Below, in pieces: positions 37,766-48,667 of a stretch of DNA of 64,000 nt (position 1 is its first letter; each line of letters starts with the position of its first letter). Under the pieces are notes generated by a model that saw only the letters and a list, made by a program, of their open reading frames with translations, searched no databases and was not told where the DNA came from. Both the position numbers and the translations under genes were made by a program. Source of the stretch: Lithospermum erythrorhizon (Eukaryota; Streptophyta; Magnoliopsida; Boraginales; Boraginaceae). The stretch covers positions 1 through 64,000 of the forward strand of contig JADFUC010001435.1 in NCBI GenBank assembly GCA_019722365.1, written 5' to 3'.

Positions 37766-40700
37766 AGTTGAAGAACATATATGGAGTATCAAAGATCAAA
37801 CGAAGTGTTGGTTTGAATCACTGAGATGTAGTTATGGTTCAATAAGCTTGGTGATGAGTGTTGATAGAAAACTTGTTGTGCTTATATAATATGTTTGTCT
37901 TACAGGGAGTATAAGATGGTCTCTCCACTATGATGATAGAGTTCTTTGTTTAAGAGAAAATCAAATTTCTTGCTTGTCCTTTTTCCTTGTTGCAATGGAT
38001 TTCATATTATGTTTGTATCTATTAAAAAAAAATTGAGTTTCATTAGTTGATTTTTGTATCTATTAAAAAAAAATTGAGTTTCATTAGTTGATTTTCTCCA
38101 ATCTGTTAAAATTTAGATCCTATGGTTGATGCAACACTAATAATTTTGGATAGGGAAAAAAATACTCACCTGAACTCGATTTGATAACTACCCTACTAGT
38201 AAGTAGGATACTGTTGGTTGTCGAGTTCCAGACCTTCATTACTTTATGGGATTGGATCTTAGGGGATATATGATTATTATAGCCTAAGTCTAAAGTTTCC
38301 ACGGTCATCGAAGTCATGTTATACTTTATAATGTGTTAAATGTGCTCCACCTTGGCCTCATATGTCGTGTTATATATTTTTGTGATGTGTCGAATATATC
38401 ACTATGCTTGTATCATATCACGGTAAAAACACATAAATTAATATTCGATAAATTAATAAAGCTGCAAATAATAAAATTGATTGGTTTCTACTTGGGCCAA
38501 TTAAAAAAAATTATAAAAATTGATAAAATAATAAGATAATATTTTTTCGAGAAATCCTTTTAATATAAGTCTCAAGAAAATCATAAATTAATAATAGTTA
38601 GAAATTGGAAAATAATTGGCTTGTGTATCTGCTCCATTTCTATAAGATATAATTGAATAATAAATTTTGTCTAGATTCTAGCTATTATTTATAGAGTTTT
38701 TACTATAATGTGTAAATTTTTCACACTGCTTTATAATCATTTATCCAATTTTAATAACCAAGCTTTTAAAAAAATAAACAGTATTAATTCATTGCAGTAG
38801 TCAAGGATCGAAATTCGTTCGAGACATAATTTTAAATAATTTGAAGTACATAAGCGTTTAGGAAAACTACAAAAAACGCTATTGAAACAGTGTAAAATTA
38901 TCTAAACAAACATTTGTTATTACTAATTTTTATCTAGATGAATTTATTGATAAAAAATAGAATATGTTTGAGTCAAACATGAAATATAGTTGCATTTATA
39001 ACATTTTGGCTTTTGGCCGAAACACCTGAGCCTTGAGTTAATTTTATGTGATTAGTATTTTATTATCCCAGTACCTCTTATCTTTTGACAGGCGTAGCAT
39101 GAGCTATTTTTATTGTCATCCCAGACCTAATTTTAAATGATATAGTGAAATCATATGTGCATAAAATATACGTTGAAATGATTATATTAGGTAAAATATA
39201 TTCTTTTGATAAAGTATAAATGATTGATAAGGAATTTAATAAGCATAATAATTTAACTAACTTTACTTAGCGCTTGCTTTTCCCCATCTTCTTTACTGTG
39301 TGTCATACCAAACAAATTTGATCATTGTTAGGGAATTATTTGGTGATCATTAATAATGGTGAGTAAGGGACATTGGCATGTCACTGCGAGGTAAATGATG
39401 ATTTCGTTTGTTATTGTAGTTTGTGAATGTATTAACCTTGATAATGTACGTGTTACATACGGAAACAAGGATTCTGTGAAAGTCTAGGTTATTGAAGCGG
39501 ATGAGAAAAGTCGTGGATATGATGTTATGCAGCTCTAATATCGTAATGGAAGCAGCTAAATTTCTACCGTCTAGATCTTCTTTATAAATGTCTTTATCCA
39601 CTGTCCCAAAAGCTACTGACGTTTATCACAATCTATTCACATGTAGACTCTGTCATTCAGAGGAGGTTAGATTTTTGAGAAAGAAAATAATTAAGGCTCT
39701 TGTATATATTTATGCATTAAAAACTTAGTCGAATATTATTTAAATGAACTAGCAAAGTAGGCACCTCTTTCCTTTTCTCTAAAAAACCACCTAATACTAC
39801 AAGCCACGGTGGCTTGCTTTATATACTGCTCCGGATGGCATATTTAAATCATGGCCGGTGGAAACACGACCACATTTAGAGTACTACTTATATTCATGAG
39901 CTAGCAGTTTATTACTTTTGGTTGGTAACATCATCATCAAAGATATCCACATCACCCGGCAGTTATTCACATATCGATATGGGTGTTTATTTCCTTTAGG
40001 TGCGGATGCGCTTGGAGTGTCTACGCTTGTTAGCTTGGCGCTAGGAGGCACTTAGGGGAACATATCACGTTGGGTTTTGCGGGTTGTCATTTGGGAGTCA
40101 CAGGTCGGAAGAAGTTGAAAGAAGGCCGTTAGCGCCTCTGAGTGCTTCGTTGGTGACGGATAAGCTGATCGGGAGGCTTTGGTGTTGAGGTAAATCTGGC
40201 CGCGTTTTTCGCCAGCAATCATCGATAACTAATTAATTATATTATGAAAAATTATAAAATTACTTTTATGAAAATAATTTTAAAGACAAATTTATTGATA
40301 TCAATTTTATATTTTTTGATTAACGATAAAAATAAATAAAAATAATTAATGATCAGTTATCGTCCCAAAGCGAAAAATTCATCTTTACTATTTGTATGTA
40401 TATTGGATCCCATGTTGAGTTGGAGGTAGTAATTAGCACCGTCGCAATGTAAGAATTGTACATCCATATCTAGTTAGGTAAATTCGTAACCTATGTAGAA
40501 AAATATTTTACAACAAGCTTGACTCAATTTTCAAACTCAGAAAACCTAAAGCAGTCTATAATGCAAAATCACTTGGTAATCCTTTCCTTTATGTAAATCT
40601 TCTTTAATACTTAAAGCGTTTGAAAGATTATTCTGATTGTTTTTAAACCTTCAAAATTAACAAACTACGTTCTTGATGGACCTGTGATTTTAGTTTTGAT

Positions 40701-41080
40701 TTCTGATTTAAAAAATTTGTAATTTAAAATTGAGCGATATTTAAGAATGTATTGTGATGTGATGACTGATGAGTAATGTTATCTTTTTAGGCACTGATCC
40801 CAAACTGTTTTAGAATGAAGGCCTTCAAGTGTTGTAGAGTCTAAGTAGTGCTTTACTATTGTCAAGTCCTAGATAGTAGTTACATACTTACGTTTATTAT
40901 GTAATACTTTCACTTAGTCAATTCAAAACAACATTCATATTAGCCTGAGGTAAAAGGCTGCGTCTTGTCCCCTCTTCAAGGCATCGGGTTGGCGTTTACT
41001 TGACACATTCTGCAAAAGTGTCCATCTTTGTAAATCTAGTTTTTACTTTTATGTGGTAAAGCAGCTAGTTTTCCAATATT
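37766..41080. other. Actin 3' region and gene-poor intergenic DNA
   Basis: It contains a 41-bp tandem duplication at about 38012-38095 (unit with GTATCTATTAAAAAAAAATT). A GC-richer patch of unknown origin lies at 39990-40210. No gene is seen. Confidence 0.45.
38012..38095. repeat. 41-bp perfect tandem duplication
   Basis: Two identical copies of a unit that includes GTATCTATTAAAAAAAAATT and GAGTTTCATTAGTTGATTTT, with a period of 41 bp, about 250 bp past the actin stop. Confidence 0.9.
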
Positions 41081-41084
41081 GTTG

Positions 41085-42390
41085 TGGCTTCATTGCAGAA
41101 AACGTTTTCCAAAGAAGAAGTAACCATCAAAAGATGGAAAATGGTGCAGTCAAGAATAGTGATAAGTTAGTAATCTTCATATTGATGCATTTTGCCAATG
41201 GAGCATGTCTGACTAAACTTCACTCAATTGATTTTAGACAAACTCTGTGGAAAATGTGGTTGTTGATCATTCTTGTAAATACACATTTACTAAAAGTCCT
41301 GTTAAAGCTTTGTTGGGACATAATGGACCAATACACAGAATTTTACTCTCTCAGATCCTGAACTCGAAAGCTGCCCAGAAATTGATATCGAAGAGCCAGA
41401 TTGAAGATTTTTCACTTGGATGTGGAAAGATCTCTATATATTGCCATTCTCATTGTTTCATGCCCAACATTACGGTATCTGAAACTAGGTTCTTATGCAG
41501 TTAGAAGTTTTTGCTTCTGTACGATTTAGAAGGCTGACCACACTGAAGCTAATTGGGGAGTCATCATCAATGCTGAAATGCTTGCGAGTCTTATCTCATG
41601 TTTGTTCCCATTACTTGAGGTCTATTAGACTTAAACTGTCTCGTGGTATTGATATTTGCATTAGTGCTAATCTGAAAACTTTCATCTATGTTGGAAATGC
41701 TAAATCAATAAACTTCAAAAAGAGTGCCACTTCTTGCTGTTGTTTCACTAGAGGCAGAGCTCTCATAAGCAACGTTGTTGATTTTGTGGGAGTTGAAAGC
41801 GATGCTGTCAAGTTCTTCAGAAAATGCTCCCTCTCGTGTCCCTAGGTAATTAAGTAAACAATCGGATTCTTCTGGTAATTTTTTGTTGCAGACTAATCAG
41901 TGAAAGTTGTAATTATACTATAATATTGTTCAGGTGATTTGCTGCAGATTGTTCATTTACATTGTTTGGTGATTTTGTTATCTTACTTTTGTAGAGTTTC
42001 ATTGGATATCACAAAGAAAGGCTTCCAACTTCTTTGATCTACCATAAGGATCTTAAGCTTTCTGAAATCTTCGACGAAATTGATGAGTTTTCATTTTCTA
42101 CAGAAGCTCTCCCAACTTGAAGTTCATTTCATCAGGTCAGCATTTGATTATACATTATCCATTTCAAAAGTAATAGTATCTTATAACGTTTTTTATTCGG
42201 CATTGACATGATTTAAATCGTCTTTTCTAGTTTCGATATTATCTCAGTCCAGCACAGAAAGACTAGGATATATTACATGGAAGGAAGACACTTCAGATAT
42301 CTGCCTAGGTGAACTTACAGAAAGTAAATCTGAAGGTGTTTTAGGGCCGAAACTGGAATTGGAATTCATTAGGCTTTTTTATTAGGCAAG
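41085..42390 (+). pseudogene. F-box/LRR (FBD-type) protein pseudogene
   Basis: Fragments of a plant F-box/LRR protein appear in shifting frames. An F-box-like stretch lies at about 41155-41245 (ILPMEHV in one frame). The spacer YTFTKSPVKALLGHNGPIHR is at about 41277-41337. CPTLRYLKLGSYAVRSF is at about 41460-41515. LRR-like LTTLKLIG and NLKTFIYVGNAKSINFK fall in the open frame 41495-41845. Stops and frameshifts between the segments rule out a single protein. Such SCF substrate-adaptor genes are a large, fast-decaying plant family. Confidence 0.7.
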
Positions 42391-43238
42391 GCATCAAGTC
42401 TCAAAAAAATTAAAATACAGCCCTAAAAATGTGTTGGTGACAATGGATTCCACATCCTCAAAGAAGTTACAAAATTTCGACTAATATCGAAGATGCTGAA
42501 ATAATATTTGCAGAATAGTAAGCCATCACTGCATGATTAGTTTTGTCAATGTAATGTTTTGTCTTCAAACTGGAATCTTAGACCTGAATGTAAATTTCTG
42601 AATTTGGAGATGCACTTTCAGTGAGTTTATTGACTTTTGCTATTATTCCAAATGCTGAATAATTTTTATTTCTGTAGTGAATAGGTGTGCTCTTGTTAAA
42701 TGAAATTCCATTGTGACTCCATCTAATGATTCTCATTCCCTCAAAGACATATGTCTTTTTAATGTCGTAATGGCACTCCTAGAGTCTTAAGAGTCGTTCA
42801 CATTTTCTCTGATGAGTTGATAATATACATGAAATTTGTAACTTACAGTTATAGTCAAAAGTAATAGCATATCACGAAGCAGTTTATCGAGTCTGACATT
42901 GTAATTTGTAAGTGATGCACACCATATTACACTCTTTAACACACACAAAATATAGCATTGCTGAACCAACTACTGAAGCTATTACATGGATAAGTTGATT
43001 GGCAATATGCTGAAAATAATAGGATCTAGGCGAGCCATATAATTCCTTTGCTTAGCTTCATCCCTTTCATATTCCTTAGAGAAAATCTTGGAGATTGCAA
43101 GCTAACTGTACCTATCATCACAGCTGACAAAGATTTACAGAATTTCAAGTTCCATCAATGGAAAGAGAAGGGACCAATGATGTTATCATGGAAATTAGAG
43201 TAGTTTTCAATATGCCATACCTTTATTATGGTGTCGTC
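42391..43238. other. Intergenic, 3' side of the calmodulin-binding gene
   Basis: No coding structure is seen; the rightmost few hundred bases are probably the 3' UTR of the minus-strand gene. Confidence 0.4.
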
Positions 43239-45716
43239 TCAAGCTAGAACTGTTTTCCCTTTGACAGATGCAGTTGATGAAAGCCTCTCTCGAGATTCGT
43301 TTGGAATTGGAGTGACAGTTTCAAATGCTTTAACTAGTAATGCCACTTTTCTCTTCCGAGCTGGGGCAAGTTTTGTAAGAGCTTGTTGTAGAGCATAGTC
43401 TACCATCCATTCATCTGCATTTCTCTTCTCATCCATTGTCAGGTGCCTGAGATCAACCTTTTCAGCATCTTGACCAGGTTCCACTGGGAGAAAGTTTGGT
43501 GCTCTTGGATTGAATTCTATTTGCTCTTCATTTTGGCTGATAACACTCTTGTTGCCTTTAATGATTCTGTTGAGCTTGACAATTTCTTCAGGTGAACAGT
43601 CCCCAACATGCTTCTCCCTGTTTTCTGTACCTGATGCTTCTTGAGGATGTGCTGATTCTGCAACACCTTTGTTTAATCCAGATTCATTTGCATTATTCTC
43701 ATCAGCAAAGGAAAGATTACCATTATCATTTCCTCCTGCAACAGTTTGGTTGGCATCTTCATCAGAATTTTGCAGTAAGGTGATGTTTTCAATTCCATCA
43801 ATACTGTGTTTTCCTTCCTTTTCATTCATGTTACCAGAAGCCAATTGGTCCATCTGAAAAAATGTGTTTTCTTTTAGTTCATCTTCAAAATCTGTTTGAG
43901 TGCCAATAGATCTTTTGTGTACCTCGTCCAATTTCCAAGACATATCATGCTGATACTCACACTCATTTTCCGTTTGAGTACCAATAGAGGTTGTGAGTTT
44001 CTCCATTGGATTCTCGGAAAAAGCATGAGGTTCATCAAATGCTTGGCTGCCCTTATCATGGCAATCTTCAGTTTCTGGATTCATCTTCTGAAAGAACGCA
44101 TCATTAGACTGAGCTTCATTCATCATTCTTATCCCATGTTCATCAATCTTAAGACGAGCTGAATCAGCAGTAAACATGTCATCCAAATGGTCATCTGATT
44201 CATCAGTTCCAATCGTGCTATGGTTCTGATCATCATATATGTTCTCATGTGAACTGATGAATTCAGAATCATCGTCACCAGACCATGCTTCATACACATT
44301 TTCAGTATGTATCAACTCCTGCATGATCTCACTGGTGAATGATTCATCATAGACTTCACTAGCACCATCTAGAAATAAAGCATTGTCAAGAGGTGAATTA
44401 GCTCTTTCTAGATCAATAGTATCATTGATCTTGATAAACTTTCGACCTCCAGGATGTGAGCCACCAATGTATACCCCAGCATCCCTGTCCACATAATAAT
44501 TCTCTGTATCTGTATCCTCGGACTGAACGCTTGGTGCGCTTTCTACTTCCATTTCATACAGAAAATCTAAGAAATCAAGTTCTATTTTACCTTGAGTTTT
44601 CGGAGTATAAAGTTTTTGACCAACTCCTATGTTACGATTCTTTTCGAGGAAGGAGTCCAGCTGATCACCTAAGGAGCTTTGCTTGTCTTCTATGTTATCT
44701 GTGGCAAATTCATCTTGAACATCAACAGAAACTTTGGTGTCGGAGACTGGACAATCAGCTATATCCTGATCTTTCTTCTCTTTGCTGAAGATTTCGATAA
44801 AGTACTCCTCGTGCTCTTCCTGATTCAAAGAACTGTTTCCAGATGGAGGATTCTCATGGGAATCCCACTGTTGGACCTCAGCTTCTTCCATAGTATTCTG
44901 GATTGGCTTCTTGCGACGAGGGGATAGACATCCTAACTTGATGTTCCTCTGAGCCTTGAGTATGCGCCTCTTTGCCAGCATGAAGCTCTTCAATGGAGGC
45001 AATGCATGATGATGATGATGACCATTAAGCGAGCAATAAGTATACGGGCACACTTTTATATTAGATGTACCTGTTGCCTCATTGGCACCTGGACTAAGAG
45101 TAAGGTATGCTGGAAACTTATGATCCTTAATGGTTGAGGAACATGTTGCCCTCTGAACCTTCAGATTTTCACAGAGGATCATTTGAGAACATTTTTTGGC
45201 TGAAGTCCTTATAGGTTTGAAACTAGGAACCTTTGTCAGATTTCTGACTACTGGTTTATTAGCAGAATTTGTGCTAGGCTTCCTATTTGAGCTCAATGAA
45301 TTTCTTCTGACTGAAATCTTACAATCAGAAGAAGTTTTAGGACTCCGGGAACTAACCTGCACGCCGCGCTCTTTACGTGCATCAGAACTTGTTGTGGACT
45401 TCATGTAGTTAGGAGTGGTATCCATCACACCTTTGATTGGAGAGGGCTTCCTTGGAGTTCCAGGATTGTTTTCTGGTGGTGGTTTTCCTGGCTGGGACTG
45501 TTTTATCTGCCTCTTCATGCTTGATGAATGGAGACGTTCGGTTTCTTGGCGTTTGAAGGATCCTGATTTCTTCATTGTCTTCTTCAAATCAGCCCCTCTC
45601 TTTTTTATATCCTGGTGCTGGAAAGATGGTGGTTTGAGGTTACCCGAAAGCGCCTTTTCTGGTTTAACATAGTCAGCTTGGATACCAAGCTTTTTTGGCA
45701 CCTTTCTTTGCACCAT
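43239..45716 (-). CDS. Plant calmodulin-binding-domain protein (PICBP-like)
   Basis: An uninterrupted 825-residue frame. The N-terminal third is basic and Ser/Pro/Lys-rich (start MVQRKVPKKLGIQADYVKPE). The middle is long and acidic. The C-terminal domain (about 705-802) contains FNPRAPNFLPVEPGQDAEKV, DLRHLTMDEKRNADEWMVDY and ALQQALTKLAPARKRKVALL. This is the plant CaM_binding domain (PF07839 type), whose basic amphipathic helix binds calmodulin. Short motifs of note are SIGTQT at 577-582 and 603-608, and RGVQV at 117-121. A His5 run occurs near residue 233. No signal peptide or membrane segment is visible, so it is probably cytosolic or nuclear. The function within the cell is not established from sequence. 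Confidence 0.9.
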   Translation of the reverse strand: MVQRKVPKKLGIQADYVKPEKALSGNLKPPSFQHQDIKKRGADLKKTMKKSGSFKRQETERLHSSSMKRQIKQSQPGKPPPENNPGTPRKPSPIKGVMDTTPNYMKSTTSSDARKERGVQVSSRSPKTSSDCKISVRRNSLSSNRKPSTNSANKPVVRNLTKVPSFKPIRTSAKKCSQMILCENLKVQRATCSSTIKDHKFPAYLTLSPGANEATGTSNIKVCPYTYCSLNGHHHHHALPPLKSFMLAKRRILKAQRNIKLGCLSPRRKKPIQNTMEEAEVQQWDSHENPPSGNSSLNQEEHEEYFIEIFSKEKKDQDIADCPVSDTKVSVDVQDEFATDNIEDKQSSLGDQLDSFLEKNRNIGVGQKLYTPKTQGKIELDFLDFLYEMEVESAPSVQSEDTDTENYYVDRDAGVYIGGSHPGGRKFIKINDTIDLERANSPLDNALFLDGASEVYDESFTSEIMQELIHTENVYEAWSGDDDSEFISSHENIYDDQNHSTIGTDESDDHLDDMFTADSARLKIDEHGIRMMNEAQSNDAFFQKMNPETEDCHDKGSQAFDEPHAFSENPMEKLTTSIGTQTENECEYQHDMSWKLDEVHKRSIGTQTDFEDELKENTFFQMDQLASGNMNEKEGKHSIDGIENITLLQNSDEDANQTVAGGNDNGNLSFADENNANESGLNKGVAESAHPQEASGTENREKHVGDCSPEEIVKLNRIIKGNKSVISQNEEQIEFNPRAPNFLPVEPGQDAEKVDLRHLTMDEKRNADEWMVDYALQQALTKLAPARKRKVALLVKAFETVTPIPNESRERLSSTASVKGKTVLA

Positions 45717-47370
45717 CTTGAAAGGAAATTCTCAGCAAAAGCATCAAATGTTTGATTTTATTTTCAGTTTTGGTAAGTGATTCTTCTAATTGAGGTAAGA
45801 GTCTAGAAATGGTATTCTTGAAATCTCAAACCTCAAGATTCCAAGTTTGGTGGTGGCTATTGTCAATGTGCTTTTAAAAAAAGTGGTTAAGCATATATAG
45901 AACTATTTGATTAAAGGTTTATTAGTTGAAAGCTGATGCTGACTTGCACTTAGGGGATGCCTTGTGGGCCTTCTATAATTTCTTTGTTTGTATGGATAAT
46001 TATTCTGAAGAAACAATAGTACTAAATAAATGGTCATATCATTTCTTATTGGAAATGATGGAAAATAATTATTTCAGCATCACATATTCAGTTACAGATA
46101 AGGAAGAGCAGTAGGTGCATTATCAAGCTCAATTTCATTAAGCAACATGGTCATTTTAAATGATGAAATGATGTGTGATATAGAATGAAATCATGTTTTA
46201 CCATCCAATATGAGATGTAATTATTCACAATCCATCTTTAAATAGAATGACATTTTGTTCATAGTAAAGAATAAAATGGTTTCTCCATTTGAATCAATGT
46301 CAAAATATTTCTATGTAAACTTGTCATCCTAACTATTATTTCCTCCATTCAATAAAATCACGTACTGTTTTGCTATTGCTTTTATCATTGTAATCATTCA
46401 AATACCAATTGAAATTAATTACATCCTCAATCGAGGAACGCGATTAGTTTTAATGTTAGGGACAAAATTTAAAAGATTGATTAACATTTATTACGATAAA
46501 CATAAATTTGAAACTTTTTAAAATTATTCGATTTTATTTTTAAGAAGCGAGTACTCCTTTATGTCTAGTTTCGTCCCGTGACATGTCAAAATTGAATAGT
46601 TTAGGAGTTGGGATTCCCCAAAGACAAACTTTGCGTTCTCTAAATCTGAATAGAGATTCATTTTCCTCAAAGCTTTAGTCTATAGTGGATGGCCATACCC
46701 ATTGCTTTTTGGGCAATAGTCGGCAGAAAAGGAGGCCTAAATGTAGGGACTAATCGACCACCCAAAGGGGCAAAAGAAGCGTATGTGGGGAGGAACATTA
46801 AGCCAACACGCTCCTCTTTGCTTTTTGGTACACTGTAGTACCAAAAAAGCATGCAAGATTTGGGATTTGTCTTCCATGGAAGGAGAAGGTCTATTAGTAT
46901 AGATCATCGGTCTCAAACCATGTACTCATGCATGACACACAAATTTCAAATTGATTTATACACAATTCTAAAACAATTGAATGGAAGTAAAATAACTTAT
47001 TTTTACATATTGACACGGTGTATCCTTGTATCGGAAAATTGGACAGATGGTCTCATATGGTGTCGTATGGTAATGGATCAAAATGAATCAGGACTTGGGT
47101 GCTTACAAATTTTAATAAGCATTGTGCTTAAGAAGATCATGATCATTGAATCGAGTGACTTTGTGATCTAGCGGTTAGGATAAAATAGAGATAAGACGGT
47201 TATTTCACAATTGATTTAAAAAACACGTAAATAAAGGAGTAAGCGTGGTCTTCTAAAAATTGTTGTAAGCACTAAATGGAACTGTTAAATATTGAATAAT
47301 TACATATTAAATATAGTTAAATATAAAATTCTACATCTTCATTAAATCGTAATTTTCTTGTGTCTACGGC
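45717..47370. other. Upstream region of the calmodulin-binding gene and intergenic DNA
   Basis: It holds the promoter side of the minus-strand gene. The small open frames here have no recognisable domain. Confidence 0.4.
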
Positions 47371-47377
47371 TTATCCT

Positions 47378-47443
47378 CATCGTCATCATCATCATCATCA
47401 TCATGCATCATCATCATCATCATCATAAATCATCGTCATAAAT

Positions 47444-47477
<34 letters not shown>

Positions 47478-47503
47478 TCATCATAAATCATCATCATCAT
47501 CAT

Positions 47504-47571
<68 letters not shown>

Positions 47572-47619
47572 GTCATCATCATCATCATCATAAATAAATC
47601 ATCATCATCATCATCATCA

Positions 47620-47699
<80 letters not shown>

Positions 47700-48075
47700 G
47701 TTTTGTAATAATCATAATGATAAAATAAAATAAAAGAATATAATAATAAAAGAATAATAAAAATAGAAATTATAATAATAAAATAATAATAATAATAAGT
47801 AAAAAGTAATAATAATAATAAATATAATAATAATAAAAATGATAATAATAATAAACTAATAAAAATAATAATAAAAATAAAAATAATGAAACAAAAATAA
47901 TAATAATAAAATAAATAAAAATAAACAAAATAATAATAATAATAAATATAATAATAATAATAAAAAAATGATAATAATAATAATAATAATAAAAGAATAA
48001 TAAATAATAATAAATAATAATTATATTATAATAATAATAATTATTATAATTAGTAATAATAATAACTATAATAAT
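47378..48075. repeat. Compound microsatellite: (ATC)n, (ATT)n, then AAT-rich array
   Basis: About 245 bp of CAT/ATC repeats with occasional ATAAATAA and CGT interruptions (47378-47623) passes directly into about 75 bp of pure ATT (47624-47699). After a short break come about 370 bp of impure AATAATA units on the other polarity (47705-48075). Confidence 0.95.
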
Positions 48076-48667
48076 TAATAATATATTTTAGTAATCATAT
48101 TTATTCTATTCATATTAATAATATTTATTATTTATTTATCTATTATAGTATTATTTATTTAATATATGATGCATATATATAAATGAAATAGAGTAGGGAT
48201 AAAAGTTGTCAGTCTATTCCGATTTAAGTTGAATTGTTATCAACAAATATTTTCAGCATTCAGTTAATTATAATTGATTTGATTTTAATTTTCAGATTTA
48301 ACAAATAAAAATTCAATTAGGCCATTCAAATAAAGATGGAAATAGTTAATTGACTTTATGATTTGATGTATGAAATACATACAGTCCTCTTGCAATTGAA
48401 AGATGTGATCATGACTTGGTGCATTTTAGCTCTACACAATTTTATAAGAAAAACAAACTTTATAGCATTTGATCTTCCAGAAAATCTGTTGATGCATGAA
48501 AACTGTTTCATTTGATAATTGATTATACAATAAACAATTGTCCCTTTCTGTTGGACAAACTTTATCAACTCTATATAATTGCAAAAAAAGGTACTGCTAG
48601 GAAATCAAGAATTCAACTAATTTGCAAATAAATATATTTTGTATGTACTTGATAATTAACTTATGAG
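48076..48667. other. Intergenic, AT-rich
   Basis: No gene is seen; the last bases are probably the 3' UTR of the minus-strand gene to the right. Confidence 0.4.

Noticed and set aside
47378..47640. CRISPR-like array of short repeats
   Set aside because: It is a trinucleotide microsatellite without spacers in a eukaryotic nuclear context.
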